The translations under genes and the position numbers were made by a program. A stretch of DNA of 64,000 bases from assembly GCF_014203705.1 (NCBI RefSeq), contig NZ_JACHJR010000001.1, forward strand, positions 1,426,001 through 1,490,000, in the 5' to 3' direction. This document shows, piece by piece, positions 26,189-34,762 of the stretch. Positions within the stretch are counted from its first letter, which is position 1. Each line of letters opens with the position of its first letter. The stretch is from Kitasatospora gansuensis. GTDB taxonomy: Bacteria; Actinomycetota; Actinomycetes; Streptomycetales; Streptomycetaceae. Under the pieces are notes generated by a model. That model saw only the letters and a list, made by a program, of their open reading frames with translations, did not search any database and was not told where the DNA came from.

Positions 26189-27414
26189 GAGCCCAACCGT
26201 AGTGGCAGCCGGACCGTCAGCACCCAGTCCTCCCCTTCCCACCCCGCAGCGGCCTCGCCGCCCAGCAGGGTGGCCCGTTCCCGGATGCCACGCACCCCCT
26301 TGCCGCCACCCCTGGGCGAACTCCCGGCCGAGGAGCGGCCGTTGGCGCAGCGCAGCTCCAACTGCCCGTCCCGGACCGCGATCCGGGCCACCACGGCCGC
26401 ACCCGGCGCGTGCTTGAGCGCGTTGGTCACCGCCTCCTGGACGATCCGGTACGCCTCCCGGGACAGCACTCCGGGCAGCACGCCGGCCGGGATCTCCACC
26501 GTGGCCTGGACCGGGTGCCCCGCCGCCCGGGCGGTCTCGAACAGCGCCGGCAGCTGCTCCACGCCCGGCTGCTCCACGGCGGACCCCTCGGGGGTGTCCC
26601 GGAGCAGCACCAAGGTCCGTTCCAGGTCGTCCATCGCCCGCCGCCCGGTCTCCTCGATCACCTCCAACGCCTTGGCCACGAAGGCCGGATCGGCCACCTC
26701 CCGGGCCGCCCCGGCCTGCAGTACGGTCACCGTCAGCGCGTGGCCGATCGAGTCGTGCAGCTCCCGCGCCAGCCGGTTGCGCTCCAGCAGCCGTTCGGCC
26801 CGCAACTCCGCCTCGGCCAGCCGCTCGCCCAGTGAGGCTCCCAACAGCCGTACTGCCATGGCAAGTTGCAGACGCCCGGCGATCACCACGAACCAGCCCA
26901 ACAGGAACACCAGTACCGGAGCGAGCAGCGGGTACAGCAACAGCGGCCCGCCCGAAGGAAGTTGCCACCCGAACACGCCGGGTGGCCGGCCCCGGAACGG
27001 CTGGGTGGACAGCGACCAGACCGCGGTCAGCCCGTGCACCGTCCCGAAGCCGACCACCGTGCCCAGCGCGACCCGGCCGATCAGCCAACCCGCCGTCCGC
27101 CGACGATCGTTCCAGCCGACCGAGGAGCTGACACCGATCAGCTCCTCCCGCACCGGCATCAGCAGCAGCCTGGCCTGGACGCCCTCGGCCCGCCGGGTGG
27201 CGGGCACCAGGGCGACCAGCGTGAGCAGTGTGCCGTCCAGCAGCACACTGGCCGTCAGGACCCGCCCCAGGCCGACCCCTTCGGTTCCCGGGTAGATCAG
27301 CAGCACCACCCCGACGAAGACCACACCGATCATCAGGTGCAGCCACCTGGCGTAGGTGGCGGCGGCGAACAACGGCTGGAGGATCTTCGGCATCCCGACA
27401 TCGTGCCAGCTCAC
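26185..27414 (-). CDS. sensor histidine kinase, HPK7 (LiaS/DesK-like)
   Basis: A 409-residue kinase. The N-terminal 160 residues hold about four to five membrane helices and no sizeable extracellular domain. The dimerisation/phospho-acceptor region [24 protein letters not shown] carries the conserved His, and the ATPase part has [13 protein letters not shown] and [21 protein letters not shown] 27414 has GGAGG 6 bases upstream; ATG 27393 lacks one. It is paired with the NarL-type regulator. Intramembrane sensing kinases of this shape usually sense envelope stress or transporter state. Confidence 0.93.
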   Translation of the reverse strand: MSWHDVGMPKILQPLFAAATYARWLHLMIGVVFVGVVLLIYPGTEGVGLGRVLTASVLLDGTLLTLVALVPATRRAEGVQARLLLMPVREELIGVSSSVGWNDRRRTAGWLIGRVALGTVVGFGTVHGLTAVWSLSTQPFRGRPPGVFGWQLPSGGPLLLYPLLAPVLVFLLGWFVVIAGRLQLAMAVRLLGASLGERLAEAELRAERLLERNRLARELHDSIGHALTVTVLQAGAAREVADPAFVAKALEVIEETGRRAMDDLERTLVLLRDTPEGSAVEQPGVEQLPALFETARAAGHPVQATVEIPAGVLPGVLSREAYRIVQEAVTNALKHAPGAAVVARIAVRDGQLELRCANGRSSAGSSPRGGGKGVRGIRERATLLGGEAAAGWEGEDWVLTVRLPLRLGS

Positions 27415-27430
27415 CGCCACCCTCCGGCTC

Positions 27431-27446
27431 CCTCCCGAGAGGGAGG
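27431..27446. promoter_or_regulatory. palindrome in the two-component/ABC divergent promoter
   Basis: CCTCCC GAGA GGGAGG, a perfect 6-bp inverted repeat, lies 17 bases upstream of the kinase GTG and 81 bases upstream of the ABC gene. It is the best operator candidate for the linked NarL-type regulator. Confidence 0.4.
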
Positions 27447-27526
27447 CGGTCCCCTCCCCGGCGGGATCCGCCCGTCCACCCGCTCCGCTGGAATGGATCA
27501 CGTCAGCAACGACCAGGGAGGAAGCC

Positions 27527-28435
27527 GTGATCCGAGTACAGGACCTCAGCAAGAGCTACGGGGAGACCCGGGCGGTGGACGGGCTCTCCTTCGAGGTGCG
27601 CCCCGGCAGCGTGACCGGCTTCCTCGGCCCGAACGGGGCAGGCAAGACCACCACCATGCGGATGATCCTCGGTCTCGACCGGCCGACCGCCGGGCAGGCC
27701 CTGGTCAACGGCACGCCGTACGCCGAACTGGCCGACCCGCTGCGGCAGGTGGGCGCGCTGCTGGACGCCCACGCCGTGCACGGCGGCCGGACCGCCCGGG
27801 GGCACCTGCTCTGCCTGGCCCGCAGCAACGGCATCCCGGACCGCCGGGTGGCGGAGGTGCTGGCCCAGGTCGGCCTGGCCGAGGTGGCCCGCAAGCGGGT
27901 GAAGGGCTTCTCGCTCGGGATGCGGCAACGGCTCGGGGTGGCGGCGGCGCTGCTCGGCGACCCGCCGGTGCTGCTGCTGGACGAGCCGGTGAACGGCCTC
28001 GACCCGGAGGGCATCCGGTGGATCAGGACCCTGCTGCGCGGCCTGGCCGCCGAGGGCCGGGCGGTGCTGGTCTCCTCGCACCTGATGTCGGAGATGGCCC
28101 TGACGGCGGATCACCTGGTGGTGATCGGCCGGGGCCGGCTGCTGGCCGACGCGAGCACCGCGGACTTCATCGCCGAGCACGGCCGCCCACGCCTGCGGGT
28201 CCGCGCGGTGGACCCGGAGAAGCTCACCCGGCTGCTGAGCGGTTCGGAGCTGACCGCCGAACCGGTGGCCGACGGGGCCTGGGAGGTCACCGGGGTGACC
28301 GGCGAGGAGTTCGCCCGGTTCGCGGCCGACCACCGGGTGGTGCTGTACGAGATCGCGGCCCAACAGGACTCTCTCGAGGAGGCTTTCATGCGGATGACAG
28401 CGGACAGCGTCGAGTACCGGGCGGTGGCGGCATGA
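27527..28435 (+). CDS. ABC transporter ATP-binding protein (ABC-2 exporter)
   Basis: A 302-residue ATPase of the BcrA/DrrA type. Walker A GPNGAGKTT, signature FSLGMRQRLGVA, Walker B LLLDEPVNGLDPEG, and H-loop SSHLMSEM. The C-terminal 80 residues are an ABC-2 accessory domain. GTG 27527 has GGGAGG 6 bases upstream; longer upstream frames are not supported. The permease is coupled through an ATGA overlap. Substrate unknown; drug, peptide or lipid export is typical for such pairs beside a divergent two-component system. Confidence 0.93.
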   Translation: MIRVQDLSKSYGETRAVDGLSFEVRPGSVTGFLGPNGAGKTTTMRMILGLDRPTAGQALVNGTPYAELADPLRQVGALLDAHAVHGGRTARGHLLCLARSNGIPDRRVAEVLAQVGLAEVARKRVKGFSLGMRQRLGVAAALLGDPPVLLLDEPVNGLDPEGIRWIRTLLRGLAAEGRAVLVSSHLMSEMALTADHLVVIGRGRLLADASTADFIAEHGRPRLRVRAVDPEKLTRLLSGSELTAEPVADGAWEVTGVTGEEFARFAADHRVVLYEIAAQQDSLEEAFMRMTADSVEYRAVAA

Positions 28436-29166
28436 CCACCACGACCGTGCTCCGCTCCGAGTGGACCAAGCTCACCACCCTGCGCTCGCAGTGGTTCACC
28501 CCGCTGCTGGCCGTGCTGATCAGCGTCGGCATCACGCTGGCGGTCAACCTGGCCTACGCCCAGGACACCTCACTGACCGAGGACCCGAGCGTCGGCCTGT
28601 TCTACGGCTTCAACTTCGGTCAGGTCGCGCTCGCCTGCTTCGGCATCCTGCTGATGGGCCAGGAGTACAACTCCGGCACCGTCCGCGGTTCGCTCACCGC
28701 CGTCCCGCGGCGCGGGCTGCTCTACGGCGGCAAGCTGCTGGTCGGATCCGGGGTCGGCCTGCTGGCCGGACTGCTGATCACCGGGGGCAGCCTGCTCGCG
28801 GTGGACCGGGCGCTCGGCGTGGACCTGACCGCACCCGGCACGGTCCGCAGCCTCACCGCAGGCGTGCTCTACTGCCCGCTGCTGGTGCTGATCTGCCTGG
28901 GCGTCACCTCGATGCTGCGGAACCTGACGGCCGCCATGGGCCTGCTCACCCCGACCGTCTTCCTGGGCACCATCATGCTCAGCGCGATCCCGGGGGTCCG
29001 CGACGTCGCCCAGTTCCTGCCGGACCGGGCCGGGCAGTACGCCTTCCGCCAGCAGCCCGACCCGAACATCTGGTACGGCCACTGGACCGGCCTGCTGATC
29101 ATGGCGGCCTGGGCGGCCCTGGCGGTCTGGGGCGGCTGGCGGTCCCTCAGCCGCAAGGACGTCTAG
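28432..29166 (+). CDS. ABC-2 type permease
   Basis: A 244-residue membrane protein with about six helices. The first helix is VLISVGITLAVNLAY, then LACFGILLMGQEYNSGTVRGSLTAVPRR gives the cytosolic coupling helix ('EYxxGTVR') of ABC-2 exporters. ATG 28432 overlaps the ATPase stop by 4 bases. One copy presumably forms a homodimer with two ATPases. The gene ends 8 bases before the convergent PucR gene, with no room for a separate terminator. Confidence 0.9.
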   Translation: MTTTTVLRSEWTKLTTLRSQWFTPLLAVLISVGITLAVNLAYAQDTSLTEDPSVGLFYGFNFGQVALACFGILLMGQEYNSGTVRGSLTAVPRRGLLYGGKLLVGSGVGLLAGLLITGGSLLAVDRALGVDLTAPGTVRSLTAGVLYCPLLVLICLGVTSMLRNLTAAMGLLTPTVFLGTIMLSAIPGVRDVAQFLPDRAGQYAFRQQPDPNIWYGHWTGLLIMAAWAALAVWGGWRSLSRKDV

Positions 29167-29174
29167 AGTCCGCG

Positions 29175-30314
29175 TCAGCTGCCCCGAAGACCCACCGCCA
29201 GGGTCAGTTCGAGGACCCGGTGCGGCGAGGCCAGATCCGGAAACAGCTCCCGCAGCTGCGCCATCCGGTACCGGACCGTCTGAGGATGGACGAACAGCGC
29301 CGCCGCCACCTCGTCCCGCCTGCCCTGGTGCAGCAGCCATTCCCGCAAGGTCTCCTCCAGCCGCCGTGCCGTCGCGACGGGCAGGGTCCGCAACGGCGCG
29401 AGAGCCCGGGCACGCAGGTCCGCGAACGCGTCCGCGTCGGCGCTCAGCACCAGCTCGGGCAGGTGGTCCTCGGTGTCGCGGATCTCGGAGGAGAGGGAGC
29501 GCGCCCGTACGGCCCGGGCGTACGAGGCGGACGCACGGGTCCACGGCCGGGCCGGACCGACCACGGCGGCGCGGTCGGTCAGCTGCCGCAGGAGGTGTGG
29601 TCGGTCGGCATCGGGGACGAGCAGCACACCGGTGGCGTCCGGCAGATCGTCGAGGACGAGCGTGCTTGGGTCGAGCTCCCGGTAGGCGGGCCGGGCCTGG
29701 GCGGCGGGCAGCAGGACCGCGGTCAGTGAAACCGGGGGCTGCCACCCGGCCCGTTGCACAGCGGCCAGCAGCACGTCCGGGCTCGCGCCGGCCAGGAGGT
29801 CGCGGGCCAGGTGTTCCAGGTTGCGCTCGTGGGCCCTGCCCCGGGCGGCCAGTTCGTCGGCATGGCCCGCGGCGCTCGCGGCGGAGAGCTCGTCGATGTA
29901 GGCGAAGGTCAGCTCGGCGAACTTGGCGACCCCGGCGGCGGGCAGACCCGCGGGTACGGCACCCGCCGCCAGGCACCGCCAGGCCACCCGGGCGCCGACC
30001 CGGTAGGCGCTGAGCAGGGCGTCCATCGAACGGCCGTCGCGCACTTCGCCGCGGCCCAGCTCGTAGGCCGCGTCACCGGCGTCGCCGCCCGTGGCGTTCC
30101 CGCTCGCGAGGTCCAGGTAGTGCCCCAGGGCGGTGCGGACGGCTCGGCGGATGGTGCCGCCCATGCGGCCCGAAAGGGCGTTGGCGTAGGGCGGGACCTC
30201 GGCGATGACCGCTTCGACGACCTCGTCGGCGGTGGCCGTCAGCGCGGCCCGGAGCACGGTGACCGTCGTCTCGTCCAGGACCAGCTCACCGGTCCTCCGG
30301 ATTGCATGACTCAC
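29175..30314 (-). CDS. PucR-family transcriptional regulator
   Basis: A 379-residue regulator. The C-terminal segment RLEETLREWLLHQGRRDEVAAALFVHPQTVRYRMAQLRELF is the PucR helix-turn-helix (HTH_30). The central part (about residues 110-310) is a GGDEF-like ligand or oligomerisation region seen in this family. GTG 30314 has AGGGA 8 bases upstream; TTG 30335 is possible but would run over the operator palindrome. It is divergent from the ferredoxin reductase-desaturase pair and probably controls it. Confidence 0.92.
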   Translation of the reverse strand: MSHAIRRTGELVLDETTVTVLRAALTATADEVVEAVIAEVPPYANALSGRMGGTIRRAVRTALGHYLDLASGNATGGDAGDAAYELGRGEVRDGRSMDALLSAYRVGARVAWRCLAAGAVPAGLPAAGVAKFAELTFAYIDELSAASAAGHADELAARGRAHERNLEHLARDLLAGASPDVLLAAVQRAGWQPPVSLTAVLLPAAQARPAYRELDPSTLVLDDLPDATGVLLVPDADRPHLLRQLTDRAAVVGPARPWTRASASYARAVRARSLSSEIRDTEDHLPELVLSADADAFADLRARALAPLRTLPVATARRLEETLREWLLHQGRRDEVAAALFVHPQTVRYRMAQLRELFPDLASPHRVLELTLAVGLRGS

Positions 30315-30318
30315 GTTC

Positions 30319-30335
30319 TTGTTCCCTGCGAACAA
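30319..30335. promoter_or_regulatory. inverted repeat in the pucR/desaturase divergent promoter
   Basis: TTGTTC CCTGC GAACAA, a perfect 6-bp inverted repeat 5 bases in front of the pucR GTG and about 66 bases before the reductase ATG. Its A/T-rich arms stand out. A good candidate operator for the PucR protein. Confidence 0.5.
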
Positions 30336-30401
30336 TTCAGCCGACCAGATTTACGTCTTATGGTCAGGACTTTACGCCCTGCGGCGCAGCAAGCTGGAGT
30401 C

Positions 30402-31457
30402 ATGACGAGTACAGCCCTCCGCAGCAGGGCGTGGAAACTGCTGGAGATGGTCACGACGCCGCTGCTGCCGTCGGACTACCTCGACCTGGTCAGCCCGCTG
30501 CGTGCGGGCGCCGACCTGCGGGGGCGCATCGAGGCCGTGCACCCCGAGACGGGTGACGCCGCGACCGTCGTGATCAGGCCGGGACGGGGCTGGCGCGGCC
30601 ACACGGCCGGGCAGTACGTGCGGGTCGGGGTCGACGTCGACGGCAGGCGCCTGTGGCGCGCCTACTCCATCACCTCACCGACGGACCGTCAGGACGGCCG
30701 CATCACGATCACCGTGAAGGCGATCCCGGACGGCAAGGTCAGCAACCACCTCGTCCACCGGACGACACCGGGCACGCTGGTCCAACTCGACCAGCCGGCC
30801 GGTGACTTCGTACTGCCGCCGGCCAAGCCCGCCAAGGTGCTCTACCTGACGGCCGGCAGCGGCGTCACACCCGTGATGGGCATGCTGCGCGACACCGGGT
30901 TCGACGACGTCGTCATGGTCCACTGCGCGCCGCGGCCGCAGGACGTGATCTTCCGCAACGAACTGCACGGCCTGGTCGCGGACGAGAAACTGCGCCTCAC
31001 CGAGGTGCACACCGCCACGGACGGCAGGCTCGACATCGCCCGTCTCGGCGAGCTCGTGCCCGACTGGGCCGAGCGCGAGACCTGGGCCTGCGGGCCCGAG
31101 GGCCTGCTCGACGCCGCGGAGCGGCACTGGGCCGGGCACGGCGTCCAGGAGCGGCTGCACACCGAACGGTTCCGCCCCCGCGTCGTCGTCACCGGCGACG
31201 GCGGCGAGGTCACCTTCAGCGCCACCGGCAGGACCGTCGACGCGGACGGCGCCACGCCGTTGCTGGACGTCGGCGAGGAGGCCGGCGTGCTCATGCCCTC
31301 CGGGTGCCGCATGGGCATCTGCTTCGGGTGCGTCACGCCGCTCAAGGCGGGCGCCGTCCGCGACCTGCGCACCGGCGAGATCACCGAGGCCGAGCCGGGC
31401 GTCCTCATCCAGACCTGCGTGTCCGCCGCGGCGGGCCCCTGCGACATCGAACGGTAG
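30402..31457 (+). CDS. ferredoxin reductase-like oxidoreductase (FAD/2Fe-2S)
   Basis: A 351-residue flavoprotein reductase fused to a plant-type ferredoxin. FAD-binding RAYSITS (near residues 86-92), NAD(P)-binding YLTAGSGVTPVMGMLR, and a C-terminal [2Fe-2S] domain with CRMGICFGC and the last Cys in LIQTCVSA. It passes electrons from NAD(P)H to the downstream desaturase, 8 bp away. ATG 30402 is preceded by GGAG. This reductase-desaturase-PucR arrangement is common in streptomycetes and resembles the mycobacterial DesA3 and its reductase. Confidence 0.93.
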   Translation: MTSTALRSRAWKLLEMVTTPLLPSDYLDLVSPLRAGADLRGRIEAVHPETGDAATVVIRPGRGWRGHTAGQYVRVGVDVDGRRLWRAYSITSPTDRQDGRITITVKAIPDGKVSNHLVHRTTPGTLVQLDQPAGDFVLPPAKPAKVLYLTAGSGVTPVMGMLRDTGFDDVVMVHCAPRPQDVIFRNELHGLVADEKLRLTEVHTATDGRLDIARLGELVPDWAERETWACGPEGLLDAAERHWAGHGVQERLHTERFRPRVVVTGDGGEVTFSATGRTVDADGATPLLDVGEEAGVLMPSGCRMGICFGCVTPLKAGAVRDLRTGEITEAEPGVLIQTCVSAAAGPCDIER

Positions 31458-31465
31458 AGGCAACC

Positions 31466-32584
31466 TTGACCGCCATCGACCCCACCGCCCACCTGACCGC
31501 AGAGCAGATCGAGGAGCTCGGCCGCGAGCTGGACGCGATCCGCGACGAGGTGATCGCCGACCGCGGCGAGAAGGACGCCGCCTACATCCGCAAGGTCATC
31601 TCGGTGCAGCGCAAGCTCGAGCTGGCCAGCCGGGGTGTGCTGCTGTTCTCGATCTTCCCGCCCGCGTGGCTGATCGGCACCGCCGGCCTGTCCGTGGCGA
31701 AGATCATGGACAACATGGAGATCGGCCACAACGTCCTGCACGGCCAGTGGGACTGGATGCGGGACCCGAAGATCCACTCCACCACCTGGGAGTGGGACCA
31801 CGTCTCGCCGGCCGAGCAGTGGAAGCACTCGCACAACGAGCTGCACCACACGTACACCAACGTGATCGGCAAGGACAACGACCTCGGCTACGGCATCATG
31901 CGCGTCGACGAGGACCAGCGGTGGCACCCGTTCCACCTCGGCCAGCCGCTGTGGAACTTCCTCAACGCCTGCTTCTTCGAGTACGGCATCGCGGCGTACG
32001 ACCTCGAACTCGGCAAGAACCTGCAGAAGCGCCGCCGCCGGAGCCCGGAGTTCCGCGCGCGGGCCAGGGCCGTGGGCCGCAAGATCCGCAAGCAGGTGCT
32101 CAAGGACTACGTGATCCACCCGCTGCTGTCGGGCCCGTCGTTCCTCACAACGCTCGCCGCCACGTTCACCGCGAACCTGGTCCGCAACATCTGGACCCAC
32201 TCGGTGATCATGTGCGGGCACTTCCCCGAGGGCGTCCAGGTCTTCGAGCGCCGGTCGGTCAAGGGCGAGACGCGCGGCCAGTGGTACCTGCGCCAGATGA
32301 TGGGCTCGGCGAACATCAGCGGCAGCCGGGCCATGCACTTCATGACGGGCAACCTGTCCCACCAGATCGAGCATCACCTGTTCCCGGACCTGCCGAGCAA
32401 CCGGTACGCCGAGGTCGCGGTGAAGGTGCGCGCGCTGTTCGAGAAGTACGAGCTGGAGTACGTCACCGGGCCGCTGCCCAAGCAGGTGTTCTCCGCGTGG
32501 CACAAGGTCTTCCGGCTCTCACTGCCGAACCGGAAGCCCAAGGTCAAGACGCCGGACCACAGGCAGGAACTCGTCGCGGCCTGA
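31466..32584 (+). CDS. membrane fatty acid (acyl-CoA/acyl-lipid) desaturase
   Basis: A 372-residue membrane di-iron desaturase. The three histidine boxes are H88-NVLH-92, H121-SHNELHH-128 and H299-QIEHH-304, with hydrophobic helices between them. It introduces a double bond, probably Delta-9, into acyl chains using the upstream reductase. The TTG at 31466 fits 'LTAIDPTAHLTAEQIEELG' and has GAGG nearby; a longer upstream frame overlaps the reductase gene. Regulation by the divergent PucR, and possibly by temperature or membrane state, is inferred. It ends 5 bases before a convergent gene. Confidence 0.94.
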   Translation: MTAIDPTAHLTAEQIEELGRELDAIRDEVIADRGEKDAAYIRKVISVQRKLELASRGVLLFSIFPPAWLIGTAGLSVAKIMDNMEIGHNVLHGQWDWMRDPKIHSTTWEWDHVSPAEQWKHSHNELHHTYTNVIGKDNDLGYGIMRVDEDQRWHPFHLGQPLWNFLNACFFEYGIAAYDLELGKNLQKRRRRSPEFRARARAVGRKIRKQVLKDYVIHPLLSGPSFLTTLAATFTANLVRNIWTHSVIMCGHFPEGVQVFERRSVKGETRGQWYLRQMMGSANISGSRAMHFMTGNLSHQIEHHLFPDLPSNRYAEVAVKVRALFEKYELEYVTGPLPKQVFSAWHKVFRLSLPNRKPKVKTPDHRQELVAA

Positions 32585-32589
32585 TTCGC

Positions 32590-33303
32590 TCAGTGCAGCG
32601 CCGGGTGGTCGGCCACCACGGTGCAGCTGCCGGGGGCGATCTCGGTGAAGCCCGCGTCGCGGACCACCGGCAGGTGACCGTCCGTCAACTCGGCCCAGGC
32701 CTCCTTCGACGCCGTCCGGACGGCCAGCGGGAAGCCGGCCTCCGCCCACTCCTTGCGCTGCGCGTCGTCCAGCCGCCACCAGGCGAGCTGGGCGGCGTGG
32801 CCGGTCTGCGCCATGGTCTTGCCGGCGCTCATCTCGAGCTCCGGGTTGAGCCAGAGCACCGGCACCCCGTCCTCGACCGGGCCCGGCTCCTGAGGGTCGT
32901 CCAGGTCGGTGCCGGAGACCTGGAGCTTGGCCAGTTCCTTCGGCCACCCGTCCAGCGGGATCGGCGGGTACACCCGCACCTCGGCCTGACGCCCCGTCAC
33001 GGTGATCCCCGGCAGCTCGTTCGCCTTGCGCCACTCGCCGCCCCGGGCCCGCCGGACCACCTTGCGGATCCGGGCGTCCTCCCAGGCGGCCACCCGCTCC
33101 GCCCACTCCCCCTCGACCTCGGTCACCCGGGCGTCGGCGAGCAGGGTGAGCACCGCCCGAGCCGAGGTCTCCAGCGCGTCGGTACGGGCCGGGGGTTCGG
33201 CCTTCTCCAGCCGGACCACCAGCGGCAGCACGTACTGCGGCTGGTCGTCACGCGGGTCGGAGGCGGCCGGGGTGCTGGGAGCGGTGAAGGGAGACGTGGT
33301 CAC
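32590..33303 (-). CDS. peptidyl-tRNA hydrolase, Pth2-type domain
   Basis: A 237-residue protein. Its C-terminal 120 residues carry a Pth2-like fold: LWLNPELEMSAGKTMAQTGHAAQLAWW corresponds to the conserved 'M-x-x-GK-x-x-AQ-x-x-HA' active region, and the end is APGSCTVVADHPALH. Pth2 enzymes release peptidyl-tRNA. The N-terminal 100 residues are of unknown role. The arrangement is that of actinobacterial peptidyl-tRNA hydrolase homologues distinct from the essential Pth1. It is convergent with the desaturase gene. Confidence 0.82.
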   Translation of the reverse strand: MTTSPFTAPSTPAASDPRDDQPQYVLPLVVRLEKAEPPARTDALETSARAVLTLLADARVTEVEGEWAERVAAWEDARIRKVVRRARGGEWRKANELPGITVTGRQAEVRVYPPIPLDGWPKELAKLQVSGTDLDDPQEPGPVEDGVPVLWLNPELEMSAGKTMAQTGHAAQLAWWRLDDAQRKEWAEAGFPLAVRTASKEAWAELTDGHLPVVRDAGFTEIAPGSCTVVADHPALH

Positions 33304-33345
33304 CCCACCAGCATGCCAGCCGCCCGGCCGCGTCCTCCGCGCAGG

Positions 33346-34284
33346 TCAGCGCCGGTAGCCCCGGCCCGCCTCGCGCTCCTCGGCGTCCTCGTAGGTGAGG
33401 AACCAGCCCTCCGGGTGGGTGGCGGCCAGCAGTTGGTCGGTCCGGTCGGCGGCGTCCAGGTCGGGATCGCCCTGCTCCTCCGGGCCGTACACCCCGAACA
33501 GCTCGTCCGCGCAGCCGTCCCAGTCGTAGTCGTACAGGTCGACCGGCAGCTCGCCCATCATGTCGGCGACCGCCTGCGGCTGGGCCCCGAGCAGCTCCCG
33601 GGCGTCCACCAGGGCCAGCCGGAGCGCGAGTTCCTCGGCCAGGCAGCGCGGCAGCGGCCACTCGCCGAGCGCCAGGTCGTCGGCCAGGTCGTCGAAGGTA
33701 CGGGCCATCGAGCGGCGCCAGCCCCGGTGCAGGTTCCAGGTCCGGCGGGGCAGCCGGGCCAGGACGGCCCAGTCCGCCTCCTCCTCGTCGGTGACCGGGT
33801 CGCCCTCGTGCTCGTCCAGGTCGTCGTAGGCGGCGTCCGCCAGCGTGATCAGCTGGGTGTGCAGGAGGCAGGCGGTGCGCGGCGTCAGGGTCCAGTCCCC
33901 GGTGCCGCCGCCCTCCTCCTCGTCCAGGTCGAGCGGGAACAGCTCGGCGAAGTCCGGCGCGAAGTCGTCGGTCAGCGCGATCTCCAGCGTGCCGCCCAGT
34001 GCCTCCACCCCGGGAATCGCGGCCACCAGCCGGTCCGGGTGCAGCAGCGCACCGAGCGCCGCGTTCGGATCCTCGGAGACCTCCCGCAGCAGCGCCTCCC
34101 GCTGCCCCGCCGGGTCGACCCCGGCGAAGTCCAGCTCCGCAACGGCCGCGCGGGCGGCGGCCCGCAACGCGTCCCAGTCGGTGATCCGGATGCCGAGCAC
34201 CACCGTCGCCTCGATCTCCTGCGCGCCGGAGTCACCGGAATCCGCCGCCGCGCCCGGCCCCTGATGATCGCTTCGCTCGCCCAT
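33346..34284 (-). CDS. hypothetical protein, acidic, 312 aa
   Basis: Unrecognised soluble acidic protein, rich in Asp and Glu with two acidic runs (DLDEEEGGG and DDLDEHEGDPVTDEEE), no signal peptide or membrane helices. ATG 34284 is read from a stretch with modest ribosome-site similarity. The C-terminus has several Trp and Tyr (WFLTYEDAEEREAG). It lies 42 bp before the peptidyl-tRNA hydrolase gene on the same strand, so the pair may be an operon. Confidence 0.6.
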   Translation of the reverse strand: MGERSDHQGPGAAADSGDSGAQEIEATVVLGIRITDWDALRAAARAAVAELDFAGVDPAGQREALLREVSEDPNAALGALLHPDRLVAAIPGVEALGGTLEIALTDDFAPDFAELFPLDLDEEEGGGTGDWTLTPRTACLLHTQLITLADAAYDDLDEHEGDPVTDEEEADWAVLARLPRRTWNLHRGWRRSMARTFDDLADDLALGEWPLPRCLAEELALRLALVDARELLGAQPQAVADMMGELPVDLYDYDWDGCADELFGVYGPEEQGDPDLDAADRTDQLLAATHPEGWFLTYEDAEEREAGRGYRR

Positions 34285-34356
34285 GGGTCAAGGTTTACAG
34301 ACTGTTCGCGAGCGAGTCCACCGGCTTGGCAAGCCTTCCAACGGCAGGATGAGGGC

Positions 34357-34728
34357 ATGAGCAACCTTGACGAGTACGGCGGCGGGCAGGGCCCGAGTGC
34401 CGATGTGCTGGTGGTCACGACCAACGACGTGCCCGGGTATCGGGTGGACCGGGTGATCGGCGAGGTCTTCGGCCTCACCGTGCGCAGCCGTCACCTGGGC
34501 ACCCAGATCGGCGCCTCCTTCAAGTCGATGCTGGGCGGCGAGCTCAAGGGGCTCACCAAGACCCTGGTCGAATCCCGTAATCAAGCCATGGAGCGGCTGG
34601 TCGAGCAGACCAAGGCGCGGGGCGGCAACGCGGTGCTGATGATGCGCTTCGACGTGACCGAGGCGGCGGACCTGGGCACCGAGATCTGCGCGTACGGCAC
34701 GGCCGCGGTGATCTCGCCCGCGCAGTAG
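34357..34728 (+). CDS. YbjQ-family protein (UPF0145)
   Basis: A 123-residue protein. VVTTNDVPGYRVDRVIGEVFGLTVRSRH and the tail RGGNAVLMMRFDVTE...ICAYGTAAVI match the heavy-metal-binding-like YbjQ family, a pentameric small protein of unknown role. ATG 34357 is within a weak ribosome-site context. It stands between a divergent acidic protein and a flavin monooxygenase 34 bp downstream; no link to either is evident. Confidence 0.9.
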   Translation: MSNLDEYGGGQGPSADVLVVTTNDVPGYRVDRVIGEVFGLTVRSRHLGTQIGASFKSMLGGELKGLTKTLVESRNQAMERLVEQTKARGGNAVLMMRFDVTEAADLGTEICAYGTAAVISPAQ

Positions 34729-34762
34729 GGAACACGGCCGTCAAGGCCGATGTTTCACAGGC

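Noticed and set aside
31666..34728. A 1020-codon open frame on the plus strand across the desaturase, Pth2 and hypothetical genes
   Set aside because: High GC suppresses stops. It is antisense or out of frame to genes with clear motifs, and only its last 123 codons (YbjQ from 34357) are real.
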